Below, one piece after another: positions 12,601 to 23,149 of a DNA stretch of 64,000 bases (its first letter is position 1; every line of letters starts with the position of its first letter). The translations under genes and the position numbers were made by a program. The stretch covers positions 77,931,404-77,995,403 of the forward strand of contig NC_030678.2 of the NCBI RefSeq assembly GCF_000004195.4, read 5' to 3'. The notes below the pieces were generated by a model that saw only the letters and a list, made by a program, of their open reading frames with translations, had not been told where the DNA came from and ran no database searches. The DNA comes from Xenopus tropicalis (taxonomy: Eukaryota > Chordata > Amphibia > Anura > Pipidae).

Positions 12601-14024
12601 GCAAATCTATTGTCAGGTAACTACACATTGTATCCATATAAGCTAACTTATATGTATTGCTTATAAGTATTGTTTGCCTTCCATCTGTTCATCTGTCTCT
12701 GCTTATTTAAAGTATACACATAATTGTTGCTACTGTACAGTTTACCTCTGCAGCAGAGTAGCAACATCTGTATATTACTTTGGGATGTCTTGTTATGTGT
12801 TCCCTATAAACAAGTATTTCTGCCAGGTGAAATAATGTAATAAGTCACACTACAACTAACATATATATTATGTATTCATGCATAGTTAAATGTTAATTTG
12901 GGCTTAGCACAATGGTTTATATTTAACAAAAATATCTCTGTTATAGCCCTATCCTTATTTATGCCCTGGCTTCACTTATGTCTAAACTATTCTGTATATT
13001 GTAACAACACAAAACCTACAACCTACCTACATAAAATACAGAGGTTTCTCCTCAATGGGTACACACGTGTTTTATAATGTACAAGTGCACTAACTCATGG
13101 CAGCCAATTAAACATTTGCTTTAATTGTCTAAGCTGCAGTTTTCATATTGCTGGTTGGTTGCTTTGGGTTACCCAGGGGTGTACCCCACCATTCCATTCC
13201 AGCCCCATAATTATCCACACAATTAGGCCCTGGCATTTTAAATAAACCGAGCCCAAACAGCCCCCTACAAACCAATTAATAGTGACTGTCTATGGCATCT
13301 TACAGCAGCCCTTCTGGCATTTGCCAAAATCTACAGATTGCCAGTCCAGACCTGCACACAATCACCTTATATAGAGGGCTTGTATTTTCTAAAGAATGTG
13401 TTGGGGGGCAGCCATTCTCACAGCTGATGAGAGCAAAGAGCAGAATTACCTGTTTAAAGCAGGTAATTTGGCTCTTAAACACATGCACTCTGCAGGAGTA
13501 CATGTCAATTCTCGTGACAACAGCTATTTGCCGATCCCCTAAAGAGTGGGGCAGTCAGTGTGAATAACCATCTAAACATGTGTCTTACAAGATAGATAGC
13601 AGCTTCCACTACTCTTTGGCAAAAAAATTACTTTATGAAATGATTGAACAGAGTACTGTTAAACCATGCTCAGTTAATGAGATAATTGTATAATATTATT
13701 CCTTTAATTCTCCTTCAGAAATGAAAGAGGAAGATGCTTCATTTTAGTAAATGCGTTGCTGGACTTTTCATTGAGTAAAAAGGAGCAAACTATAGCCCTA
13801 GGCATAGTAACCTCTTAACCTCAGACAGCACAAAGATAAAACAGAACAAGCTGAGCAAGTATTTTAACTTTGGGTGAGAAAAGACAAAAGAAACCTATAA
13901 AAAAGCCACAATACAAACATGATGGTTATTAAATGTATGAGGGTTTGTATATAATAGATAACATCACATAAAATCTACTATGATTGGATTGGAGACCACA
14001 TAAATAGATGCTCCACAGAAACAC
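9641..14024. other. Non-coding stretch, little recognisable
   Basis: At 9642-9812 a partial MITE-like segment starts GGGCCTGATTCAGTTCAGTG. A GATA-type short repeat lies at 10206-10230 and AT-rich simple sequence at 10250-10400. I see no splice-compatible coding exon. The short open frames at 11200-11570 overlap each other on both strands and show no domain. Confidence 0.35.
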
Positions 14025-14027
14025 TTA

Positions 14028-14369
14028 AGCTGGCCATACACGTGGCGATCTGACGATGTTTCGTACGACCATCGGTCGCACGAAACATCGTAAGATCCGC
14101 CACACACCGTTCAGGGCTGAATCGGCAGGTAAGGAGGTAGAAACAATAGGATTTCTACCTCCTTCTGCCGATTCAGCTCTGAAGGGAGAATTTTGGTCAG
14201 GCGCCTTCTATGGCGCCCGATCAAAATTTTCAAACTGGTCCGATCGGCGAGTCGGCCGATATCAGCAGCTTCCTGCGATATCGGTCGACTCACCGGCATG
14301 CCATACACGCACCGATTATCGTACGAAACGAGGTTTCGTACGATAATATCGGTGCGTGTATGGCCACCT
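14028..14369. mobile_element. 342-bp multi-hairpin MITE, copy 1
   Basis: Ends AGCTGGCCATACACG and CGTGTATGGCCACCT are inverted repeats, flanked by TTA on both sides (14025-14027, 14370-14372). The 3-bp TTA duplication fits PIF/Harbinger-type elements. The interior is a chain of hairpins: GATGTTTCGT... with ...ACGAAACATC, GGAGGTAGAAA with TTTCTACCTCC, AGGCGCC with GGCGCC, and ATTATCGTACGAAA with TTTCGTACGATAAT. The second copy, at 30031-30372, has the same length. Confidence 0.8.
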
Positions 14370-14372
14370 TTA

Positions 14373-15104
14373 GTCTTGGGAATAACTGGTACGGGAACTG
14401 ACATATCAGGGCAAGCAAACAATTATAGGTGTGAATGATGCTTTAAAAAAGTCCAAACAAATGCATGGCTGATGTAGCATAGTTGCCAACTTTTTAAAGG
14501 GGATTTCTAACTAATATAAACATGAGCCTAAACTGTAGTGGATGTAATTTTCTTTTCCTGGCCACTATTTATGATGTTGGAATAAACTGCCACAAGGTAA
14601 AATCAAAAAGTGCCTTGCCAAGCAAAAGCTTATAAGTACCCTACCCTTTTGAGGAGAAGAAAGGGAGGATATGTTGACATGAGTAGTGGCCATGAAAGAA
14701 ATTTCTACAAAATGTTTCCTTTTCTGATCACCTTATATCAACATAAACACTGGAATGTACCCCACAATGAGCAAATAAAAAGGAGGGAATGAAGCATAAT
14801 GCAAATACGTTCGAGAGACTGAAGAAGTCCAGAAGCAAATACATTTTTATAAGAAAAATTCAACTTCAACCGATAATGATTGATGAATATTCTGGATAAT
14901 CTCCATTCGGCAGTCTGACAAGTCTGGTCCATGGCTACTGCTGCCCAGAAGGCAGATACTGCCCTGCTGGAATGTGCTTTTACTAGTGATGAGTGATTTT
15001 TTTTTTAGGTATGGATTTGTGGTGAAACTACACATTTTGTGAGCATTAGGATTTAAATTAACCAATTTGTCAGGAAAAACAGCCATATTGGTATTGTTGA
15101 TGAA
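14373..15104. other. Non-coding stretch, no feature seen
   Basis: Only short overlapping open frames on both strands, with no homology I recognise and no strong repeat signature. Confidence 0.3.
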
Positions 15105-15370
15105 GAATACATTAGGGTCAATGGGCATTTTTTGCCGCAACTTTTTTTACGGCAAAAATTTCTGCTGCATATTTTTGCCATAAAAAAGTTGCCACAAAAA
15201 TGCCCATTGACCCCAATGTATTCTTCACAGAAAATGTCACTGCTGCAAAAGCTGTCACAACAAAAAGTTGCAGTGAAAAGACCCCATAGACTCCAGTGTA
15301 TTTTGCATGGTAAAAGTAGCCATAAAAAAGCCAAAAACACCAATTGACTACAATGCATTTTGCAAATGTT
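15105..15370. repeat. Imperfect tandem/inverted repeat block
   Basis: Recurring phrases CATTGACCCCAATGTATTC, CATAGACTCCAGTGTATTT and AATTGACTACAATGCATTT at roughly 65-70 bp spacing, with inverted partners around 15095-15150 (GAATACATTAGGGTCAATG). Looks like a decayed repeat of satellite or MITE origin. Confidence 0.55.
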
Positions 15371-15659
15371 CACATTTTACTCTTTAAGGAGTTAGCTTGC
15401 CTTAAAATTGATAAGCTTTGTAAATGCTGTTTGGACCAGCTGGAACAGCAAACAATTTTTCTGTCTTTCTTTATGGTTTTGACATCTTCAAATATAGATT
15501 AGCTGCTAATACTAGATTATATACTGATACTGATATATTACTAGATTATCTACTGATACTGATATATTGCTGATATAGTGCTGGGAGAACAATTTTATTT
15601 TCAAAAGATCTTGGAGCAGATTTAATCTTGAAGCAACTAAAGACAACTAGGAAATATCA

Positions 15660-16690
15660 ACCAAAAACAGAGTTTTTAATGTCAGTAACCAAGTAGACAA
15701 AGGATGAAAGGGCTGATAAATACACTTTTAAAGTTCTATATTGTGGACCTAATTTATCCCACTCTGTAGAAAGCCAAAAACGTGAGACTGCTGGACTAAA
15801 TAAGGTTTACAAAATTCTGTAATAGAGCTTAGAGGATGAAGATTTTCTAGAAATATCTGGACTACTGTATCATTAAGTCCCAAGAATGACAGTCTTGTCT
15901 GCTCATTCTCCAAGCCATTAGAGAAAGACACACTAGATCCAGATGAAACACTGACTATTGCAAAAGAAGATCCTGTCTAATGCTGTAACAAAGGAAATCA
16001 CAGAAGTCTCGGGCAATTAGAATTGCTTCCGCTCTCTCCTGTCAAATTTTCCAACAGTACTGCAAAGAGAAGGGGCAACTGTCCGAACAGGTTAGAGGAT
16101 AATTCCACCTCTTAAGGAGAGCATCTGTGCCTGCTGCTTGAGGATAATAACTCTTCAAAAAGACTAGGGGCAGCTGAGCATTGCCTGTCAAGGCCATGTG
16201 ACCCACACATAGTTCCCTTAATTTTTGGATAGCTGTCACTAAAAATCCAGTTTATTTTGTAGACCTAGAACATGAACTACCCGTAGCACTGTAATATTCA
16301 TTTCTGCTCACTCCAGTATGGGTGAGTATTCTTGGAGAAGTTGAGAGATCTTTGTTCCCTCTGTCTCTATATATATGACACTGCTATGGTCTATTCTGAA
16401 CTCCACTGCTGTTCCCCTTAATAATAGAGCAAACTGAATCAGGGCTTGGTGGACTGCTGTTATTTCCAAAATGTCAGAGAGAACATTTTCAAACTGTAAA
16501 TCCCAAATCTCCTGAGCTTGAGAGAACTGACGAGAACCCCCAGCCTTGGAAGGAAGCTCTGTAGTACTGCCCCTCTGATGAAGTGGAAATATTGTAACAG
16601 ATTGAAGATGTCTTGTGCTCTGCTGGGCCATAGTGAGGCATATATTAACCACTGCCACATTTCAGCTGATAAACACTATAAACACAATAT
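15660..16690 (-). pseudogene. DIRS-like retrotransposon fragment (RNase H to recombinase start)
   Basis: The minus strand from about 16660 reads through a segment typical of DIRS RNase H: EITAVHQALIQFALLL, then FRIDHSSVIYIETEGT (the place of the usual DN..AVAYINxQGGT), then SQLLQEYSPILEWAE. After stops it continues with PQAAGTDALLKRW, like the (D)PxAxxTDALxxxW stretch of these elements, and ends near LKVYLSALSSFV at the start of the tyrosine recombinase. Several frames and stops are needed, so it is dead. The recombinase catalytic half is absent. Confidence 0.65.
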
Positions 16691-17470
16691 ATCATGATTA
16701 GTTAAAGGGCTAGTTCACGTGTAATGTATAGGCAGTTATATATTCTGAGACAATTCACAGCTGGTCTTCTATTGTTTTTTTAGTTGTTTTAGCACTATTA
16801 ACCCCCATTTGCAATATATAATTAGGCAGAGATTGAGACAAATTCAAGAACTATAATAAAGACCAACAGAAAAGCTGCTAAGAAGAGGACATTCTTTAAC
16901 ACAATATGACCAGCTGCCAAATTACATTGCTTAGTGTCTGTATCACAAATGTATTCCAACTGAGGGGCATACAAATACAATTACAATCCTCTCCAGTCTT
17001 GGTCTGCTACTGGGTCTTAATGTGGATTTTGAGTGGGAGAAATGTTGCTGGTTCTGAAGAAACCGGTGCGTGACAAAAAAAACTGGAAGAATATATATAT
17101 ATAACCAGTATTTCCAGCTTCAGTTATTTGTGCGATTGTTTTCCCCTTCTGGGGAAATGATGTAGGGGTGAATTTTATTTCTTACTCTTTGAAGATAAAT
17201 ATACAGTAGTGGCAATATATGGCTAAAATAACTTTAAATACACAGTAAAGAAATATGCAGATATCTGTAGGACAGATTAAGACTACATTAACCAGTGCAT
17301 TAACGACTACATTAGCCAGATTTGTATGTAGGTGACCAAATTGGTCCAAATCCTCGCCAAACAACAGATTTTAAAGTTTTTGGTCAGTTTAAGAGGGAAA
17401 GGTTTAAGATGGGACATGGCAGTGGATGTGTTAAAAGACATTGGTGCAAGTAAGGAGATGCATTAAGGTG
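16691..17470. other. Non-coding stretch, possible degraded MITE
   Basis: AT-rich, with no exon. GGGCTAGTTCACGTG at 16706 may be one end of a MITE; its partner was not found. Confidence 0.3.
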
Positions 17471-17479
17471 CTGAGGAGT

Positions 17480-20454
17480 AAAGCCTTTTAAAGGAAAACT
17501 ACATCCTCAAACAATGTAGGTCTCTATAAAAATATATTGCATAAACAAGCTCATAGTTTATCAGATAAGGAGCTTTCATTGTTACAAGGAAAACAGACTA
17601 AAATTCACCTTAGCTCTAACTATCCAATAAATAATGTAAATATCAGAGGGAGAAGTAGTAATCTCCGCTGCATGCTGGCTAATGCGCAAAGCTTGTCTGG
17701 TAAATTAGGGGAGCTGCAAGATATTGCGTTGGGATTAAAAATTGGGATGAAAAATGTGACTGGGCTGTGAATTTAAATGGTTATACACTTTTTAGGAGGG
17801 ACAGAGGGATAAAAAAGGGTGGAGGGGTTTGTCTTTATGTAATGTCAGATTTAAAGCCATGTAATAAAGACATTACCAAGGAAAACGTGGAATTTCTTTG
17901 GGTAGAAATTTCAGTAGGGCTGAAGGTCACAAAGAAAATGATCATTGGTGTATGCTATAAACCACCTCGTATAAGTGAGGGGGATGAGTCCCAGCTACTG
18001 TTGAAAATAGAGGAGTCTTCACAGCTAGGTCAAGTTGTTATTATGGGGGACTTTCATTATCCGGATATTGACTGGATTAATGGGGTGGCTAAGTCAGAAA
18101 AAGATAGCAGGTTTGTAAATATGCTAAATGACAACTTTTTATTCAGGCGGTTCAAGAACCTACTAGGAATGATTCTATTTTGGACCTGGTGATATCTAAT
18201 AATAATTAACTCATCTCTAACATTTGTGTGGGTGAGCATTTGGGGAACAGTGATCACAACATGGTCTCCTTTGAGATAATGCTGCAGAGACAGCTCTGCA
18301 AGAGATTAACTAAAAATACTACTTGCCATTATAAGGGCATCTCTGCAATGTGTCACTGGGAAAGGCTTTTTATAGGGTTAGACACAGAAGGAAAATGGAT
18401 CATCTATAAAACATTGCTTTGCAAGTATACATATCAGTATATCCCCCTTGTAAGCAAGGAGAGGCATCACAAAGCAAAACCCTTATGGCTAAATTAAAGT
18501 GTTAGTGTTGAGGTGGGTAAGGAAAAAAGTGCTTTTAAAGCATTAGCTTTAGTTAGCTGGGACAGCAGAAATTTCATCAGGTACAAGGAAGCAAATAAAG
18601 CATGCAAAAAAGCTACCAGGCAAGCTAAAATAGAGATGCAAAATTATTTTTTAATTATGTGAATAGTAAAAAAAATGAAGCAAGAAGGGGGGGGAAACTT
18701 ATTATCACAGGGGGGTAAGTGGTTGATGAGAACGGGGAAAAAGCAGAAGTTTTGAACTCTAATTTTTCATCTGTCTATACATCTGAGGAGCCAGATAATG
18801 AAGGCTTCCCTTGTAATATGCCCAGTTCTAGTAATTTAGCTACTGACGCATGGGTCACTCGGGAGGAAATTCAAAAGAGACTTGAACATGTAAAGGTAAA
18901 CAAAGGCCCAGGACCGGATGGGATTCATCCCAGGGTATTAAAAAAGCTTAATGCTGTGATTGAAAAATTGAAAAATTTAGCAGAGCACCACAAGGTTTTT
19001 TTATTCAATCATGTATATGTGCTTTTTACAGATGATCGAATAAAGACTGTTTTTATTTTTTAAACCTTGTAGTGTTCCACTAAATTTTTAGATTTTTCCT
19101 TCTAGGAGATGGTCCGTGAGTAGCACACTTGGACTAGAGCAGTAAGTATTTTTTTAGCACTGTGATTAACAAGCCTCTTCACTTAATTTGGTTTTATGCG
19201 TAACAGATCTTGCCAGACTAATTTAGTCGCCTTTTATGAGGAGGTGAGCAGGAACCTTGATGCTAGAATGGCAATTGATGTCATCTACTTGGACTTTGCA
19301 AAAGCGTTTGATACAGTACCTCACAGAAGTTTAATGATCAAATTGAGGAATATTGGCCTAGAACATAATATTTGTAATTGGATAGAGAACTGGCTGAAGG
19401 ATAGATTACATTTTCTAAATGAACCAGTGTTGTTAGTGGAGTACCGCAGGGGTCAGTCCTTGGTCCTTTGCTTTTTATTTGTTTATTAATGACCTGGAGG
19501 AGGGCATAGACAGTACTGTTTCTATTTTTGCTGACAACACTAAATTGTGCAAAACTATAAGTTCCATGCAGGATGCTGCCGCTTTGCAGAGCGATTTGAC
19601 AAAATTGGGAAACTGGGCAGCAAACTGGGAAATGAGGTTCAATGTGGACAAGTACAAAGTTATGCACTTTGGTAGAAATAATATAAACACGAACTATCTA
19701 CTGAATTGTAGTTTGTTGGGGGCTTCTTTAATGGAGAAGGATCTAGGGGTTTTTGTAGATAACAAGTTGTCTAATTCCAGGCAGTGTCATTCTGTAGCTA
19801 CTAAAGCAAATAAAGTGCTGTCTTGTATAAAAAAGGGCATTGACTCAAGGGATGAAAACGTAATTGTGCCCCTTTATAGGTCCCTGGTAAGGCCTCACCT
19901 TGAGTATGCAGTGCAGTTTTGGGCTCCAGTCCATAAGAAGGATATTAATGAGCTGGAGAGAGTGCAAAGACGTGCAACTAAATTGGTTAAGGGGATGGAA
20001 GATTTGAACTATGAGGTCAGACTGTTGAGGTTGGGGTTGTTTTCTCTGGAAAAGAGGCGCTTGCGAGGGGACATAATTACTCTGTGTACACTAAAGGGGA
20101 TTATAGGCAGATAGTTGGTGTTCGTTTTTCCCATAAAAACGGAACGGAGCTTCCATTGGAAGCAGCTTAAGTGGTTTTTCACGGTGAGGGCAGTGAGGTT
20201 GGGGAATGCCCTTCCTAGTGATGTGGTAATGGCAGATTCTGTTAATGCCTTTAAGAAGGACCTGGATGAGTTCTTGAAAAAGCATAATATCCAAGGCTAT
20301 TGTGATACTAATATCTACAGTTAGTATTAGTGGTTGTATATATAGTTTATGTATGTGAGTGTATAGATTGGTAAGTATAGGTTGTGTATGCTGGGTTTAC
20401 TTGGAAGGGTTGAACTTGATGGACTCTGGTCTTTTTTCAACCCTATGTAACTAT
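17480..20454 (+). pseudogene. CR1-clade LINE, nearly full ORF2 but inactivated
   Basis: Endonuclease fragments come first: RCMLANAQSLSGKLGELQ, then GGGVCLYV, ...GVCYKPP... and VIMGDFHYPDIDW, the CR1-type AP-endonuclease motifs. Then REEIQKRLEHVKVNKGPGPDG begins the reverse transcriptase, and FAKAFDTVPH and FADNTKL give its A and C motifs. The C motif is FADN rather than F/YADD, so a catalytic aspartate is lost. The reading is broken into at least six frames, and part of the RT between GIHPRVLKKL and MRNRSCQTNL is replaced by the unrelated block at 18968-19190. The 3' end has the CR1 hairpin GGGTTGAA...TTCAACCC (20407-20443) and ends near CTATGTAACTAT. No gene lies around it. Confidence 0.85.
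18968..19190. repeat. Foreign block with inverted repeat inside the CR1 RT
   Basis: AAAAATTTAGCAGAGCACCAC followed by AAGGTTTTTTTATT (18972-19006) pairs with the inverted AAACCTTGTAGTGTTCCACT and AAATTTTT (19061-19090), with about 55 bp between. The block sits where CR1 copies encode RT motifs up to the palm, so it replaces or interrupts them. Confidence 0.55.
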
Positions 20455-20706
20455 CAGCCAATTAACGGACAGAGTTCTGCCTTTTGCTCTCACACTACTT
20501 CCTGTTACAGTTAGAGCTGCATTATTCCTGGTCATGTGAGGGAGCACACAGCCCATCACAAAATGGTGGATCAAGGGAAAGGATGTAAAAGAGCAATAGT
20601 TACTGATATATATATAATCCAGATTGGCGAGATTATTTAATATATCACTTAACATAATATAAACTTTCTATTGGTTAAGTATTGATTCTGTATTTATTGT
20701 TTTCCT

Positions 20707-21209
20707 TTAAAGGACAAGGACTGGTTAATATAAATTAAAAGTAAGTCTAAAGGCATTCTTTTTAAGTACTTACTGCATATCTAAATTCCCAGATCCCTGC
20801 TTGCTTCTCTGAGATATGGTGCTGGCAGCCTACAGCAGTGTGAAGACTACAGTGACATCACTGAAATCTCTCTTCCCTTCCTGTAGCCTTCCTATTCTCT
20901 GAGCATGTGTGTAACTTGATCCTGTCTCCTGTTCTGAGCTACACATGCCCACCAGCCAATCAGAAGCGGATCTGGCAGAGGGAAGGGGGGGAGGAAATGA
21001 AACACATGAGCAGTATGAAGCAAGAAGGGAAAGGAAAGGAGAATACCTTTTTAGAAATGGCTGCCTGTTCAAGAAAACAGATAGAAAATGTGAAGCAAGT
21101 GTGACTGAGTGATTTGATTAGGTGAGCCAAAAGTGTGGTGTTTTTTCTAAACAATAGGAGGACTATTGGGCAGTATGCTTTTTAAATTTTGACTTGCATT
21201 CTCCTTTAA
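20707..21209. mobile_element. TTAA-bounded MITE, about 500 bp, copy 1
   Basis: Bounded by TTAAAGGACAAGGACTGG and ...GCATTCTCCTTTAA. Closely related over most of its length to 43946-44431: shared AAAGTAAGTCTAAAGGCATT, CTTACTGCATATCTAAATTC and TTTTGACTTGCATTCTCC. Fits the Xenopus T2-like TTAA class. An open frame inside it is shared by chance between the copies. Confidence 0.8.
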
Positions 21210-21753
21210 GGATAGAAGATGGATTTTGTTTAGTTTGATAAATACAATAATCAAAAACAAATGATCTCATGGAAGAACAGTATAATTTCTGCTCAACTAG
21301 GACTTAAAATCACCTGACACAAGATGTAGAGAGCTAACAGGATATACAGGTTGAGCAAACCAAATACATACATATTGTGACCAGCAACAGATTGGCTTGT
21401 TCAGAGCCTATCAGGGTTGTCACCTCAGGGGCCCCCCACTCCGGTCTTGAGGTCCTCCACATGGAGTATCCAATGCCACAACCCCCTCTCCCACTCCCCT
21501 GTGCGTACCTTGCACATAGTTTCAGGTGTGGGTTGGTGGGGCCCATTAGGTTTTTTCCCAGTGTCCTGTCAGCCCTTTCACATTCTAGGTTTCTCCTTAA
21601 TGTTTTCTTTTGAGCTTGAAATCATGTTTATTCTAAAATCAGCAGTTTGTGCCCTTGGAAAACTCTGGTATCGGGATATAGGCTAAAAAATGTATTTTTA
21701 AGAACTTACGTAAGGGCACTAGAATTTCAGCACAAGGGGGATTAAGGCTAATG

Positions 21754-22210
21754 CCATGCAGGGTTGGTTCTCAGCCCGTGGAAAAAAAACAGGCCAAGAA
21801 TCATCCTTATGCTGGCACCAGCCTTCTACCTTGCCTGCACACAGAAGCATTGTCTCCACCTGGGTGCAGGCAGACGCAGTGGATATAGGCTCAGAATGCA
21901 AAGTCTGGTGTTTTTTGCTGATACCTGATGAATCTGCCTGCACACGGGTGGAGACAATGCGGGTGGAGGTAGCAGGTAGGGCTACCAGATCACTTGAAAA
22001 TTTAGAGACATGCCTAGAAAATCCAGCTGGAAGGGCTGCACTGATAGCGATATAATTTAAATGCAATCAGTGCAGCCTTGCAACATGCATTTTTAAGAAA
22101 CATCCCTGCATGTTCAAGTGTTCTGGTAACCCTAGTAGCAGGCTGGTGCCAGCATAGGGGTTGATTCTCGGCCTGACTTTTTCTGCAGGCTGAGAATCAG
22201 CCCTATGTGG
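21754..22210. mobile_element. Large palindromic MITE carrying a nested hAT MITE
   Basis: The left arm (GCAGGGTTGGTTCTCAGCCC ... CAGGCCAAGAATCATCC, GCTGGCACCAGCC) pairs with the right arm (GGCTGGTGCCAGC, GGTTGATTCTCGGCCTG, GGCTGAGAATCAGCCC). A second inner pair is TTGTCTCCACC with GGTGGAGACAA. The right half is split by the 158-bp element listed next. Confidence 0.7.
21977..22134. mobile_element. 158-bp hAT MITE with perfect 8-bp TSD, nested
   Basis: Ends TAGGGCTACCAGA and TCTGGTAACCCTA are inverted repeats with one mismatch. Identical 8-bp duplications GTAGCAGG flank it at 21969-21976 and 22135-22142. Inserted into the palindromic element 21754-22210, so it is the younger of the two. Confidence 0.85.
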
Positions 22211-22816
22211 TACTAGCTTCAAATGAATCAAAACAAGGAGACTATTTTATGGCCTTTGGTGATAAACAACCTATGTTGTACACAACAAAAGGATTTTAAG
22301 AATGCTTAAAATGTGATGAGAAAAAATACCACCAGCAGGTCTGTCTGGTTGGTCGATGGTGGTGTTGACAATAGATGAATACTAAAGAATGGGTGTGGTG
22401 GCTGGAGCTTACCTTATGGTCTTAGCAGTGGATAATAAATCATTTAGATATACTGTGTCATTCTTACCAAGAAATGAAAAAAACAAGGGGGCTATTTATC
22501 ATGCTGTGCAAAATAATTTACATGGGAAGAACTGCGTAAAAGTGGTGCGAATTTACAAAGCTACATATTTCCTTTATGCCATCGATTGTCGTAATATTTA
22601 CGGTGTAACCCATTCAAGTCAGTGTGAAAAATTTAGGTGGCAAGTGAAAAAAACAGCAATTTTTTGGACCGCATTTTTATACAGCATTTTACACCATAAA
22701 TCTAAACACAGTTTACCAAATATGCCATTTTTTACACAATAATACCTGGCGATCAGATGGTGATGTGTGGTATATTTGGTTGCCTTTTTTTACACAGCAT
22801 GAAAAATAGGCTTCTA

Positions 22817-23079
22817 CCCTGTTTCCCCGAAAATAGGACATCCTCCGAAAGTAAGGCACCCCCCCCCCCCGATTTTTTACCCCCCTCGGAAAATAAGGCA
22901 CCCCCCGAAAATAAGACACCCACCTAGGGCTGGGCGATAAATCTCACCCAAACGATGGAATAAATGTGTACTGTATTCTTCTTCATGGAAAAATAAGACA
23001 TCCCCTGAAAATAAGACCTAGTGCATATTTTGGAGCTTAAAAATATATAAGACAGTGTCTTATTTTCTGGGAAACAAGG
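22817..23079. mobile_element. TA-flanked MITE (CCCTGTTTCCCCGAAAATA type)
   Basis: The left end is CCCTGTTTCCCCGAAAATAG and the right end is the inverted TATTTTCTGGGAAACAAGG. TA flanks both sides (22815-22816, 23080-23081), suggesting a Tc1/mariner-like mechanism. The interior has several copies of GAAAATAAGACA/CCCCCCGAAAATAAG. A segment near 22928 (GGGCTGGGCGATAAATC) looks foreign. Confidence 0.65.
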
Positions 23080-23149
23080 TATGAGTAGTGACCAAAAGGT
23101 TCTTTGAACAATACTGGAAGAGCATGTGGAAGAATGAAATACACCTTAT

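Noticed and set aside
14056..14346. 96-residue frame nearly identical to one at 30059-30349
   Set aside because: Both lie in the multi-hairpin MITE; the similarity is of the DNA element, and open frames run on both strands because of its palindromes.
21719..22066. 115- and 99-residue frames on opposite strands
   Set aside because: They lie within a palindromic MITE; symmetric open frames are expected.
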